In this document: positions 1-12,566 of the stretch, piece by piece
How the letters are laid out: each line of letters begins with the position of its first letter
How positions within the stretch are numbered: position 1 is the stretch's first letter
Source of the DNA: Terebella lapidaria
Lineage: Eukaryota; Annelida; Polychaeta; Terebellida; Terebellidae
DNA: 64,000 nucleotides
Direction: 5' to 3'
Assembly: GCA_949152475.1 (NCBI GenBank)
Contig: OX424563.1
Coordinates: 20,371,001 to 20,435,000 of the forward strand
Notes under the pieces: model-generated
Told to the model about the DNA's origin: nothing
Seen by the model: the letters and a program-made list of their open reading frames with translations, nothing else
The model's database searches: none
Position numbers and translations under genes: made by a program

Positions 1-113
1 ATGCTGTTTTTTCGGTTTGTTATTGATTTCATCAAATCTGGGTATACGTTGACATGTACATAGGTGTACCACCACCAAATATCCCATGAAGTAGAGTTAA
101 TAGAATTATTATT

Positions 114-876
114 CACTGTGGTGAGACTGGATGCACTAACGATCGTTAGTGCATCCCGCAATGGCGAACCCACTCGCGGTTCGTTTGAATTTTCTTCATT
201 TTCCCGATAATTACGATTGTGATCGATACACACATGCATCTGCTGATTCTTATGCGCACGAAACAACCGTTCGTTGCATATACATGGCGATTTATGTTGG
301 TTTGAGCATGAAAAGCTCGTCTGAAAAAAGCCGAAAGATTCCCTAACGATTGTTTTTGTAAAATCGAAGATTCCCTAACGAACATGTGAAGATTCCCTAA
401 CGATCTTTTCTTTATTAATTCAAATCTACGTTATTTGAATGTTAAACGTGAAATAAAGTACCAATTGACATGTATTGATGTGTATAGATGATCTTCTAAT
501 ACAGATTTCCTATTTTTGATGCGACATTCGCTAATTTATGTCGCATAAATCAATGAATTCACAATGGTGTATGATATATGGACGTATTACAATATACACG
601 TATTAGGCCTATATCGTTAGGGAATCTCACTTTTGTCGTTGGTGAATCTTATCGCTAATTCTTTTCCTCAACATATCTAAACAAAGAAGCGTGATCTGCT
701 TGAAATAACTACGCATGTCTTTGACCAAAACACTAAGCTACCTCCAGAGTGTCCATTTATCACAAATGGACCTGTCATTTGATAGAATACGGTTAGAAAA
801 CCAAACTGATCGTGTTTACTGTCGGCCATTGCGGGATGCACTAACGATCGTTAGTGCATCCAGTATCACCACAGTG
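114..876. mobile_element. MITE-like DNA element with palindromic 52-bp inverted ends
   Basis: The ends at 114-165 and 825-876 are inverted copies, starting CACTGTGGTGA, with one mismatch over 52 bp by my reading. Each end contains a perfect 28-bp palindrome (129-156 and 834-861; half-site GGATGCACTAACGA). Flanks carry ATTATTATT on both sides (105-113, 877-885), a possible 8-9 bp target duplication, but the site is low-complexity so this is weak. Inside, GATTCCCTAACGA occurs three times forward (337, 369, 391) and once inverted (614-626), sharing the CTAACGA core of the end palindrome. No transposase is encoded, so it is non-autonomous. Superfamily unknown; hAT is possible if the duplication is 8 bp. 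Confidence 0.72.
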
Positions 877-954
877 ATTATTATTATTATTAAACACTTC
901 TGTATAGAATACGATGCTGTACCTTATATGATACATGTATGATTGAAACACCAA

Positions 955-2060
955 AGTAGCAAAGTACCCATTTTCGCTCAATACCGGCTATCCGGCTATA
1001 ATCAATATTACTTTTTCAAACTATTTTTCTATTTTCCTTTGGCTAATTCCCCATCGTATGGTGTACCACCGATGGTCTCAGGTCCAAAACTCTCCATTAT
1101 CGCCCGAGGTCGAAAATTTAGGGGTCACGATTTTACGCCTTTTTGAATGTCCACCCGCATAACTCGACAACAAATGGTCATATCGACTTAAATCTTATAG
1201 GGATGAAGTGGTATGGTAGTGGCTCAGTCCTTCTTAGTTTCTGTCAAAATCAAATAGAAATAACTCCTGTTCTAATCAATATTAATTTTTCCTACTATTT
1301 TTGTATTTTTCTTTGTCCAGTATCCGATCGGATGGTGTACAGCCAATAGTCCTAAGACCATAACTCTCCATTATCGCCCGAGTTCGAAAATTTGGGGGTC
1401 ACGATTTTACGACTTTTGAATGTTCTAAGATTCAAGACCATATTGTGAAGCCAGCTTCCAATCTTTTTGACGAGGAGATGTGCCTTGATAATAGAAACAA
1501 TACTGTGAAATTTTACAGCACAATATTGAACGACAAGGTCAAGGTCATGGAAAAGGTCAAAATCAAAAAGTTGCAATGACTCATATACATGATTAATTTT
1601 CCATACTAATTTCGTATTTTTTTTCGTATTGACTACATGACCGGTGGTAGTACGATCAAAATATCTCATTATCGCCAAAAGACGAAAAGTAAGGATCATC
1701 AGCTGAATTCTCTGATTCGTAATATCTCGTGTTGTAGTAATTCCCAAACCACTAGCGATATTCAATAAAGTATTGAACATAAAGTATGCAGTATAAATCT
1801 GAGAGCTTGCGACGTTTGGGAGGTCAGTATCAAGAATTCAGGTCGTGGTCGAGAATATGGTCAAGATAGAAAAATCGCAAGTACTTTATTTTATTAATGA
1901 TTATTTGTCCCATGATTCTTGTATTTTATTCTTATCTATGGCCAACTTCCCACCAAAATCCCTCATTTATCGCCCAGTTCGAAGATGTAAAGGTCATCAG
2001 CTTTCATTTTAAACTCCATCTGAAGGGGTGAGGGTCTGCAATCTCTGATTGTCTCGTTTC
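955..2060 (+). repeat. Dispersed repeat family A (TCTCCATTATCGCCC type), tandem units
   Basis: Two or more units of about 300 bp each carry CTCCATTATCGCCCGAG followed by a TCGAAAATTTGGGGGTCACG-like block (near 1090 and 1365), then a diverged third section to about 2060. The same family is present at 37300-38370 and 48285-49990. No convincing coding frame persists. Short open frames here are not conserved between copies. Confidence 0.6.
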
Positions 2061-2159
2061 AATGGAGACATTGAAGGCCGTTTTTAGGCCATATGAGAAC
2101 TTTGTGTAATTAAGTTGACTGTTCAGTGTTGTTACAAAACTTGTGTTTCAGAGTTTGCT

Positions 2160-2845
2160 ACTGTTTACATGCTAAAAGTGTAAATAAAGAATCGATCTAT
2201 TACCACCAATACAGCCAAATTTTGATGATTCCAATAACAAACGTAAAACGCAACATTTTGCAATAGAAACAAAGCCCAACCAAATACTTTATCAAAAGAC
2301 ACACTGGCGTCATCAGGGGCCGACACTGTGGTTAAAGTATTTGTTTCTACTGCACACCTGATGGAATTAGTATACAACTGCCCAACAACCTATGAAAATA
2401 ATTTTGAAATCCGGAACAAACCCCATGGAATAGATATATGACAAGTACATAAATACCTAATCACAAGCCAAAAGGCTACTGAGTTGAAGGTTTCCTAGGG
2501 GCAAATTTAACGTCCACCAGCAGTGACACCGACTCAGTGGTATGAATGTAAGTATCAATCTATTACCACCAATACAGCCAAATTTTGATGATTCTAATAA
2601 CAAACGTAAAATTTGTTGCAACATTTTGCAATAGAAACAAAGCCCAACCGAATACTTTATCAAAAGACACACTGGCGTCAACAGGGGCAGACAGTGTAGT
2701 TAATGTAGTTGTTTCTACTGTACACCTGATGTACACCAACCTATGAAAATAATTTAAGAATCCGAAACTAACCCCATGGAATAGATATATGACAAGTACA
2801 TAAGTACCTAATCACAAGCCAAAAGGCTACTGAGTTGAAACACCA
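2160..2845. repeat. Dispersed repeat family B, about 1.8 copies
   Basis: Two direct copies (about 2160-2460 and 2545-2845) share ACACTGGCGTCATCAGGGGC, a TTGTTTCTACTG stretch and CCCCATGGAATAGATATATG. The same family recurs at 7749-8235 and twice at 29308-29905. It reads into short frames on the minus strand, but these do not look like a known protein. Confidence 0.6.
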
Positions 2846-3547
2846 TTCAATAATTATTTGTCTTAAAATGTGAAAAAAACACACTAAACTTTTTGTGTTA
2901 TTCCTTTATTGACACACAGTATATAACACACATACACACAACGAAAGTACCATACTGTATATGGTTGTTTCAGAGTGGAATTCACGGAACGGGTTTGAAA
3001 CGGAATGTTTTGAAAATGAAATGGATTTTCTTCATATTGTGAAGTGGAAAATAATTGGCCCTACCTTACACGGCTTGCTTTCCAGTATTATCAAGTGTAC
3101 TCATCGACCTATTAACAACAAAACATCACGATTGTAATGGGGCCAATTGGAATTCTAGATGGAAAATATAGCTATAGTTTAACGTACTCTGAAAACATTA
3201 TTACAAAAAATGAGCCCAAGAAAGGGCCATTCAAGCGGCACACGTTTGTTGGGAAATAATGCAAAAGAAAAAGTATACACGGGATATAAGGAAGGAAAGC
3301 AGATCACCCAATTATTGGATATCAATGTTTGGAACAAAAGTTTATCAATACAAGGGATTCAATGGACGTATTAATTTTTTGTTCTCTTTCACACACATTC
3401 GCATATTTTTCTCTCATCTGAAACGTTTCAATTATGGTTGTGTCGATCGAGGACCTGATTTCTCGAGGATTATGTTACGTTTCGTGGGTGCAAACTGGCT
3501 TGTTTCTGACCGAATAGATATATACCACTACCGAACGAAGACCTATC
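2846..3547. other. No gene recognised
   Basis: AT-rich DNA with short CACA-rich runs near 2920-2945. A 124-codon open frame starting at 3259 runs into the foldback element and resembles nothing I know, so I do not call it a gene. Confidence 0.4.
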
Positions 3548-4917
3548 TACGGTGGTTCCTTACCGCCAATTATATTCGTGCATTTCTCACCCCGTCTATA
3601 ATTATCACCTCACAATATTCACCGCGTTTATAATTTCCACCCCGTTCATAATAATTATCACCTCAGAATTATCACCGCGTTTATAATATCCACCCCGTCT
3701 ATAATTATCACTTCACAATTTTCGCCCCGTTTATAATTTACACCCCGTTCATAATTATCACCTCAGAATTATCACCGCGTTTATAATTCCCATCCCGTTT
3801 ATAATTATCACCTCACAATTTTCACCCCGTTTATAATTTCCACCCCGTTCATAATTATCACCTCAGAATTATCACCGCGTTTATAATTTCCACCCCGTTT
3901 ATAATTATCACCTCACAATTTTCACCCCGTTTATAATTTACACCCCGTTCATAATTATCACCTCATAATTATCACCGCGTTTATAATTCACCCCCCGTTC
4001 ATAATTATCACCTCAGAGTTATCAGCGCGTTTATAAGTTCCACCCCGTTTATAATTATCACCTCACAATTTTCACTCCGTGTATAATTTCCACCCCGTTC
4101 ATAATTATCACCTCAGAATTATCACCGTGTTTATAATTTTCACCCCGTTTATAATTATCACCTCACAATTTTCACCCCGTTAATAATTTACACCCCGTTC
4201 ATAATTATCACCTCAGAATTATCACCGCGTTCATAATTTACACCCCGTTCATAATTATCACCTCAGAGTTATCAGCGCGTTTATAATTTCCACCCCGTTT
4301 AAAATTATCACCTCACAATTTTCACCCCGTTTATAATTTCCACCTCCTTCATAATTATCACCTCAGAATTATAACCCTGTTTATAATTTACACCCCGTTC
4401 ATAATTATCACCTCAGAATTATCACCGCATTTATAATTCCCACCCTGTTCATAATTATCACCTCATGATATTCACCGCGTTTATAATTTCCACCCGGTTT
4501 ATAATTTTCACCTAACAATTTTCACCCCATTCATAATTTCCACCCCGTCTATAATTAACACCTCAGAATTATCACCGAGTTTATAATTATGATTTGATCA
4601 CAAATCCACATATGACCTGTCCTTATATACGCTTCAATGCGGTAGCTCTAGAGTTGTGTCCATAAGCATCTTGTTGCTCTTGGGCTGCATTAGTTCATGA
4701 AGTGAGGTGATAATTATAAACGGGGTGGAAATTCTAAACGCGGTGTTAATTATGAGGTGATAATTATAGACGGGGTGGAAATTATGAATGCGGTGATAAT
4801 TCTGAGGTGGTAATTATAGATGGGGTGGATATTATAAACTCGGTGACTATTGTGAGGTGATAATTATAGACGGGGTGAGAAATGTACGAATATAATTGGC
4901 GGTAATAAGCCACCGTA
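3548..4917. mobile_element. Foldback-type element with tandem-repeat interior
   Basis: Ends are inverted copies beginning TACGGTGG and running through TTACCGCCAATTATATTCGT into a satellite; about 100-120 bp at each end match at roughly 90% by eye. CCTATC flanks both ends (3542-3547 and 4918-4923), a likely 6-bp target duplication. From 3590 to 4580 the body is a tandem array of about 18-19 bp subunits (TTATAATTTCCACCCCG alternating with TTATAATTATCACCTCA). From 4693 to 4880 the same array runs in the opposite orientation. A 100-bp unique spacer (about 4590-4690) separates the arms. It encodes no protein. Confidence 0.78.
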
Positions 4918-4923
4918 CCTATC

Positions 4924-6990
4924 ACTCCAGGCATTCAATCTATGTGCCTGAAACTGGAATAGCTCAAAGCATGTTCTCACTGAATGTATTAACATTAATT
5001 TTGCACGAGTCACCATTAATCGCCACTTCATGATGTTCTATCGGCGTTTCCTCAAACAGACAGTTCATGTCAAGTTAGGTGAAAAGATGTCACGGTTCGG
5101 ACGTCGATAATGGGATTATTGCTCAGATTTTGAATGGTTCCACGGATTTCGTAAACTTAGTCGAATGATATCATTTTGCTTGGTCATCGGTATAATTTCT
5201 GTATTTGTGCACTTCATAGGTTTATTATGAGTATATCGATATATTATAGTGGAAATCTCTGGTGCTTGCCATACGAGTATGCCTAATTGCCAACATATCA
5301 GATGTTTACGCTTCGTGCGGTTTCCAGGAATTCATTTCAATCGATTGACTTTTCATTTCACAGCCTCGTTGAAAGGTGCAGATGAAGATCATAACGATAG
5401 AACGTGACCACTTAAGTAAATTGAGTACATCAGGGACACCGTTATTAGAAATATAATATGGAATCAATTTCAGTACACATAGCCAACTGACTACTTTTTA
5501 ACCACATTCGCGTTATGGATACCTGCATATCAAACCTGATCAGTGAATAACACATAATTAACATTCTATATTATTTGCTTTCTGTAAGAACTGCTACTCA
5601 AATTTACAACTATTGAACAGTCAATAAAAGCACGCAAACTTATTAACGTAAAACGGGCTCTTTAGCTACCATGTTTTACTTGTTGTTATTGATTATTCGT
5701 CAATGATGTATGTACTTTCCCTGTTTACTACTTGGTAACGTGGTGTTATGAAATCATCGAAGTGGGGCGAACATGTCCCACAGCCCATGATTATTTCAAC
5801 ATTATTTTTTGACAGAAGATCTTGTAATATATAATATGTATCCCACTCATCCTTTGTAATGAAACATTACGAATATCCGCAGTGCTGACGTGGCCACTAA
5901 CATGATAAGATCAATGGTTGTGTGACACGCACTCTTCGAGCATGATTCAAAAGACTGATCTTTTATTGGGATCAATGTACTGCATCTTTAGGTCATTACC
6001 TCCACTTGTTACTCTGACAAACAGCATCAATTATTGACATATGCTCTATTGCGTGGCAAAAATTTGCGATCACGCCCAATCGCTCTTCAAATGCTAACTC
6101 AAGACGCCCGGAATATATTATACAGCTGGAAAGCAAGAGACACCCCCAGAAATTATCGTTCGATGGAGATTCATTGAAGAATGCACGACAGAACATACAC
6201 ATAGGCCTTCAACAGTGCTGAAGCATTACTAGATGTATGTACATGTCAGTACAACGTTTGTTGAATGGGAGTTGGGAATACCTTCCTGATGATTGCACAT
6301 TCAACCGTGAATTCTACATCAAAATATGATAATCTTTGCTGTGATTTTTGCGTCTTGGCAACTGCCAGACATCGTATATTCACATACATGTAAGACATAC
6401 GTTTTATATAACAGGTTATATTTTTTCTGTATAATAATCTCTACCACAGGCTCTGATTACTACAGTAGCCATGTTTTTCTACTGTGTGTATTTGTCTGGC
6501 TATTACCACTCTGACACTTCGGACAACACTGACAAATTGGCAGTCCCTAATATCGGCTTCGTGTTCACATATAAAGTCTCGAATTTTTAAAGATAAGAAA
6601 CACATTAATACCATCTAGACGTGTGCTAAGAATGCCGAGCAGATGTTTATTGCGTACAGGAGCACATAAATCGTAAGTGGTTTATCGTATTCGTCGTAAA
6701 TCACCAAAATTGTCCAGAAAGATTTCTACTGTGGCCCAGGAAAAGGCACAGAGATAAAAATTGTATGAAATTGAAACAAGAGTAGTTTTAAAAATAAGTT
6801 GGAAATATCTAATCATATGAACACGGTCAATCATGTTCGGATGCGTCATGATTGACCACCATAGTGATCAAAGAGTTTCCCGACCGGAAGGAGAAAGTGA
6901 TAGAGAAACCCTGAAAAAAGTATTCTGGGAAACATGTGTCCAAAGTAGAAACAGTCAACCAAAACTGCACTAGGGCCTCGGATCTGATAC
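4924..6990. other. Intergenic DNA, nothing recognised
   Basis: AT-rich DNA without repeats I can match elsewhere in the window, without convincing exons. Small open frames (for example 5996-6202 minus) have no recognisable domains. Confidence 0.4.
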
Positions 6991-7748
6991 TTTTTGAAGA
7001 TATGTTGCACTCGTGAAAGCGTGGCTAGAATTGACCCCCAGGCAATTCCACATTGACCACTACAACTCTGAACAGTTTATATCCATCATGTGACATTAAA
7101 CTCCACCATTAACACAACTAATTATAAACACAGCACTGTCCCGAAACCTTGTACTCAACTCAACGTCTTTCTCCCCAGACCACTCGATGGAATATCACAA
7201 AACTTTGTGTGTTGATACTAAAGGAAAGTCCTCACAAATTTATTCTTTTAAAATTTTGAATATTTTCTGATTTTTTTGTGGATTTTGTTTTCAATTTTGT
7301 GAAAATTGCAAATTTTTTAAAAATCGATTTTTCATTTTTTAAAAATTATATTCAAAATAGTGGTCAATTTCGACAGAAAAAACCGCCCAGTTTTGGACTT
7401 TGCAATATCCAAACGTGTTTGTAAGATAGTCTCCACAAATTGATCTTTTGAAACTTTGTGTATCGATATTATGGAAGAGGCCCTACAAACTGATCTTCTA
7501 ATGAAATTAAAAGCTCAAAACGGTCATCCAGCTGGATAATTCTTGGACTTTTAATTTTTGAAGATATGTTGCACTCGTGAAAGCGTGGCTAGAATTGACC
7601 CCCAGGCAATTCCACATTGACCACTACAACTCTGATCAGTTTATATCCATCATGTGACATTAAACTCCACCATTAACACAACTAATTATAAACACAGCAC
7701 TGTCCCGAAACCTTGTACTCAACTCAACGTCTTTCTCCCCAGACCACT
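6991..7748. repeat. 194-bp direct repeats, 564-bp period
   Basis: Segments 6991-7184 and 7555-7748 are near-identical (TTTTTGAAGATATGTTGCAC at the start, CTTTCTCCCCAGACCACT at the end) and flank a T/A-rich spacer. They look like a local tandem duplication; the repeats have no TG...CA ends and no internal coding domains, so I see no reason to call an LTR element. Confidence 0.7.
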
Positions 7749-8235
7749 ACAGACAGATTTTGATGATGCTATAACAAACGTAAAGTACAACATTTTGGCA
7801 AAAGAAACAAAGCCCGACCAAATAGTTTATCCAAAGACACACTGGCGTCATCAGGGGCAGACAGTGTGGTAAATGTAGTTGTTTCTACTGTACATCTGAT
7901 GGAATTAGTATACAACTGCCCAACAACCCATGAAAATAATTTAGAAATCCGAAACAAACCCCATGAAACAGATATATGACAAGTACATAAGTACCTAATC
8001 ACGAGCTCGAAGGCTACTGAGTTGATGGTATCCTCGGGGACAGATTTAACGTCCGCCAGCAGTGACACCGACTCAGTGGTATGAATGTAAGTATCAATCT
8101 GTTACCACCAATACAGTCAGATTTCGATGATGCCATTAACAAACGTAAAATACAACATTTGGCAATAGAAACAAAGCCCGACCAAATAGTTTATCCAAAG
8201 ACACACTGGCGTCATCAGGGACAGACAGTGTGTTA
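7749..8235. repeat. Dispersed repeat family B, second site
   Basis: About 1.5 copies of the family seen at 2160-2845, with the same ACACTGGCGTCATCAGGG core at about 7840 and 8203. It abuts the 194-bp repeat at 7748 without a gap. Confidence 0.6.
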
Positions 8236-8284
8236 AATATATAACACATATATAATTCATATAACACATATTTCGGAGTAATCT

Positions 8285-8850
8285 CGACTTTTTCATAATT
8301 GCCATAACTTCCGCATAAATAGCGTTATTTCCGCGTAAATAACGTTATTTCTGCATAAATAATGTTATTTCTGCATAAATAATGAAATTCACTCATAAAA
8401 AAAGTTATTTCTGCGTGAGTAACGTTTTTTTTTCTGCGTAAATAATGTTTTTATCGACCAAGGGGAGGATATCACACACGGCAGGAGTATATCATGTTAT
8501 TTCAGCGTAAATAATGTTATGTCCGCATAAAAAACTTTATTTACGCAGAAACTTGCAGTTACTTACACCGAAATAATTTCATTTATGTGTAAACAATAAT
8601 ATTTACATGGAATAACGTTATTTACGCGGAAATAACGTTATTTACCCCCAACGACCAAGATAAAGATAAAGGCACGGGAAAGCAGTAATTGGTTAGCATC
8701 TCAGACACGGCAGGATCATGAGGATAATGTGAATCGATGAAATGAAGTCCAGGATTAATGTTATTTTCGTGTAAATAATATTATTTACCCATAAAAAAAT
8801 TACTTGTGCATAATAAATATTATTTCCACATATAATATGTTAATTATGTA
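8285..8850. repeat. Palindromic minisatellite, GTTATTTCYGCGTAAATAAC type
   Basis: About 18-20 bp units such as TTATTTCTGCATAAATAATG repeat from 8300 to 8460, then again at 8500-8560, 8585-8650 and 8760-8850. The left block reads TTTCCGCGTAAATAACG and the 8590-8645 block reads TTTACGCGGAAATAACG, so the array is partly inverted around its centre, like a small foldback. AACGTTATTT junctions are themselves palindromic. Confidence 0.6.
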
Positions 8851-10205
8851 TCAGTCAGGATTACTTCGAGAATAAAACGTTTTTTAACAATGTTACTTAT
8901 CAGCCACTGTATACAACAGTGTGTATGTACTCCATTGGCTAGACTCAACCTTCCCCCATCGCACCTAAAGTGTTGATTATTGTCGACTGGTTCGCATTAC
9001 CAATGCTGGTACATTTGCACCAGGCACCAATTTAAGTGAGAATAAACATAATACTGGTGATGCATGAAAAGACATTATTGATTGTTGTATGACATTGCAT
9101 GTGGTACTGTATTAATTCATTAGTAACACACTGCGTGCTGCTCAATCCATGAAAACCATTTACCGAAACCACACATGGTTGGATATATAGGTTGAGGAAT
9201 TCACTTAAATGAATAAAAAAATGAATCACATGCAATGCCCACATCAGGTTCTCACAACTTATCTTCTATCAGATTTTCTTCAAACGCTTGGTTCATGTCC
9301 AATTCCGTGAAAATGACTTGGTTTTGACATCAATACTAAAATAATATCCCGGTCGTCATATAATTTTATGGATTTTATGCAGTGACTTAATGTTTCCAGT
9401 CATGAAATATTGATTTGCCTGGTTGTAGGCATCATTATTCGCAAATTTTATCATTGTATGACTTCATCACTTAGGTAATAGATGCGATCTATTCGCATTT
9501 ACAATGATATAATGTTGATAAAGTAATTTGAAAATATATAATTGTGAAGCATTGCCATGTCGCAGCATTGTACGAACTCATCTAGCTGGACACTTCAGCT
9601 AACAATACTCATACATGCAATTGGCTCTGGGATAGAGTATTATCTTCGAAGCGACCACACCATAGGCTGGCGACACATTAATATTGTCACTTAAAAAATT
9701 TATATTGACTGAAAGGGGAAGAAAATTGAAGCAATCTCATGTAAGGTCATGTCCAAAATGTACTCTGCTGCAAAATGTATAGTCTGGAAATAATACATTT
9801 ATAATATATGGCAGACCTTTGATGGTTCAGTGGATGAACTTGAGTGAATTCGAAGGTCACTCGAGATCCAGAAATCGTTAAACTCTATGCTGTAGATAGA
9901 ATTATTCATCGGTACCACTCTTTCCTGTATTATAACTTTGTTTATACATGTGTCTAGTTTGATTGTAGTTTCGATATTTCATTTGTTATGTTCAATTTAT
10001 CTCACTTCAATTTTTAGAGAGTACCTTTATTAGATCCTCCGGGAACTATGGCACAGTATAATCAAATGAATATATTTACAATATGGAGCTTAAGTTTGTA
10101 TTATTAGCATATTAGAAAGTATTTACGGGTGGTGTTTCAATTTCAGTGACCTTAAACTTGACCCAAGATCCCATCTGACTTGAAACATGTAATGTGGCTG
10201 CTAGA
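8851..10205. other. Intergenic DNA, nothing recognised
   Basis: No exon, repeat family or mobile-element end that I can identify. Confidence 0.4.
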
Positions 10206-10210
10206 TATAC

Positions 10211-10233
10211 TGACCAGAAAAAGAAACGCAACT
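10211..10233 (+). mobile_element. Isolated DNA-transposon end-like motif
   Basis: TGACCAGAAAAAGAAACGCA resembles TGACCCAAAAAAGAAACGCA, present inverted at 22076-22096. I recall this kind of sequence from ends of invertebrate mariner/Tc1-like elements, but no partner end is visible nearby and the 172-codon frame downstream (10278-10796) shows no transposase motif. Confidence 0.3.
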
Positions 10234-10799
10234 TTTCAATATTATAGTATAATTTCATTAAAATAAATAGTAATGTCATGCATTTTGTAATACATGAGCA
10301 GTTAAGCATCTATCCAATGACAATCATTCGCAATATTGAGGAATCATCACACCCGTTAAGCTTTATGGAGCACACAAAGCCACATCTGGCAAAAGTGAGA
10401 ATGACATGGTCAGTCATTGCTACAGTCTGGTGTGGCCATGGATTCCAGGACGACAATTATCGTTCAGTTGTGGCTGTCCTCGGCGAACTGAGGTTATGTC
10501 CTACAAGAAACCCCCATACGATAACTTCGGGCCACCATATCTCACAGTACGCATGCGTGAGCATACCGGTCACCTGTACGACGTCATATCCGTGTTCTAC
10601 CATAGGCGGTGTAGATAGCAAGTCTGGATCTGTTCTCAAATGCGCATGTTTGAGCAGTTTGATATTTTTCACCTTACCAGGTTCCCATGCAATGCCGAAA
10701 AGCCCTTTATCTTGGCTCCTTTGGCATCACAACTCTGTGTGGGTTACGTGTGGGAAAGTCAACCTCTTGCAAACTGTTTCGCTAATCCTGGATTAATTC

Positions 10800-12360
10800 C
10801 AGTCCTAATTTCTGGCTAGCGTCATTGCACAGTAAAAATTATTATCTTATTTTCAGACTATTAGAAAATAAAACACAATTGAAGATTTTTATTCTTGTCT
10901 GTTACTAAGCTGAACCCGTTATCTAAAAATGGGAGTGGTTTGCTTGTAATTTTCTCAAAGCAAGATAGCACAGATATTCTGTCTAAATTCTGGATTGATA
11001 ATCTTGATTTATCGAGAAAAATGATAATATTCAAGAAAGTGTGATATCTTGAATCTATATACCCACAGAACAGTATATATACCACGTACATTCAGATGTA
11101 TATGCATGCATGCATGCATTATTGGATATTGTACGTGTACTTGAAGTACTTTCCCTACATGCCATCTATTTTTCAGGCCAAGTGCTTTCTTTCATATCAC
11201 CCACTACGCCTGCTTGCAATATAACTACACCGGAACCCTATATAGTGCACAAATTCTATTACACGTCATTCAGTTCTATATACATGTATTGTAATTCAGT
11301 TGGTTTCTGTATAACACCATTGCATGGTTTGTTGTAATTTTATTCATTTCTGTTCTGCATTTGTGATTTCAGTGTGAATATATCCTGGATACTAATTGAT
11401 ACACTTAATCGTATTACTCTAGTGTCATATTTACTTTGTTTCTTCTTTGTATGTCTTCGTTTGTCCTACCCTGTTTGTATGCAAAATATCCAAGGGAATA
11501 TTATATATTGTCGTGTACCAAGTATTCTCTTCAGTAATTGAAAGTACCTTTTCAAAATAACCATATTTTCATATGTAGATTCAAGTTGGGATGTATACTG
11601 AGCAGTATATTGTATACTAGTAACCAGACTGAAAGACGATAAATTTTGGTTTTGAATATTTATTAGCACAATGTATGTATACATGTGACAAAATTCGGAG
11701 AATATCTCAACAAATACAGGGAGCTTGCATGTGTACAACATCATGCTTAAGTCTGACTGTGTTTAGCATCCATTGTATATCATTATAGTAGTTGTCATCG
11801 CCCATTATGACATGCACTGATTAGTGAACGAACAGTGGCACCACAACTACATGCGAGTGACAAAATTAAGGCAGTATTTCAACGAACACAATGAGCTTAT
11901 ATACACGTAGAACATAATGCTTAGGACTATGTACCAGCTATTCCGGTATATCATTTGTATATATACTGGTGATAATGGTAGTTTCATCATCCATTATGAC
12001 ACTCATTTGTGGCAAACACAACCTACATGTTAATCTCTGCCACGTCTGTCATATCACGCCAGACTGGTACGTAATGTTTGTCTGCCAGAGTTATGACAAA
12101 ATAGGGCTTGTGATCAAGAAGGTCAAATGACTTGACGAGGATTATAACCTTCAGGATTTTCTGGTTCTTCTATTTCATATGATTGGAAACGTTGGTCAAA
12201 CTTAAGTGTAGAATACATTTGGACTTCCAGAAATACATCATAGATGTTAGCTAAGTAGATATTAATCAATTTGCCACCCCCTCGCCACCACCCAGGCCTC
12301 CACTCTGGTCAGTTTCCCACCCACTGGCAATGATCTTGGATTTATAAATTCTGCCGGAGC
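10800..12360. other. Intergenic DNA with a short ATGC microsatellite
   Basis: Contains (ATGC)n near 11104-11118 and otherwise AT-rich sequence. Two loosely similar stretches near 11700 and 11860 (ACAAAATT..GG..TATTTCAACAAA) suggest an old local duplication. No gene seen. Confidence 0.35.
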
Positions 12361-12401
12361 ACAAAATATTCCATAAGTCGGAAAAGATTTGCCTTTGCAA
12401 A

Positions 12402-12566
12402 ATGTCTGAAACAAAGCTCACCGCAAGTCAAGTGACCAGGAATATTGTGTCTGGTTTGTTCAAAATTAAAGAAACTGGTGGCTCATCGGAAGTATGGAAC
12501 AAGTTTGGAATGATAGCCAATAATGATCAGATGCCTGTTCATGTACAGGCTCTTTTGCAAAGAGGT
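12402..12566 (+). pseudogene. BED-finger-like start of a hAT transposase, degenerate
   Basis: The frame starts MSETKLTASQVTRNIVSG and contains SSEVWNKFGMI, which fits the start of a BED zinc finger (aromatic W, F spacing) as found at the N-terminus of hAT transposases. The cysteine pair expected next is missing: the sequence reads HVQALLQR where VQCxxC is expected. The frame continues to 12833 but loses any resemblance after about residue 55. GC-rich hAT-like debris follows at 13019. Host BED proteins are the alternative. Confidence 0.35.

Noticed and set aside
1352-1780. 142-codon minus-strand frame
   Set aside because: It lies within dispersed repeat family A, and the frame is not kept in the copy at 48285-48876.
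3259-3633. 124-codon open frame
   Set aside because: Its end lies inside the foldback satellite, it has no recognisable domain and no copy elsewhere.
6991-7748. LTR pair of a small retroelement
   Set aside because: No TG...CA ends, no primer-binding site or polypurine tract and no coding content between the repeats.
10278-10796. 172-codon open frame next to a transposon-end-like motif
   Set aside because: I looked for helix-turn-helix and DDE motifs in all frames and found none; EHTKPHLAK is only a faint echo of a mariner motif.
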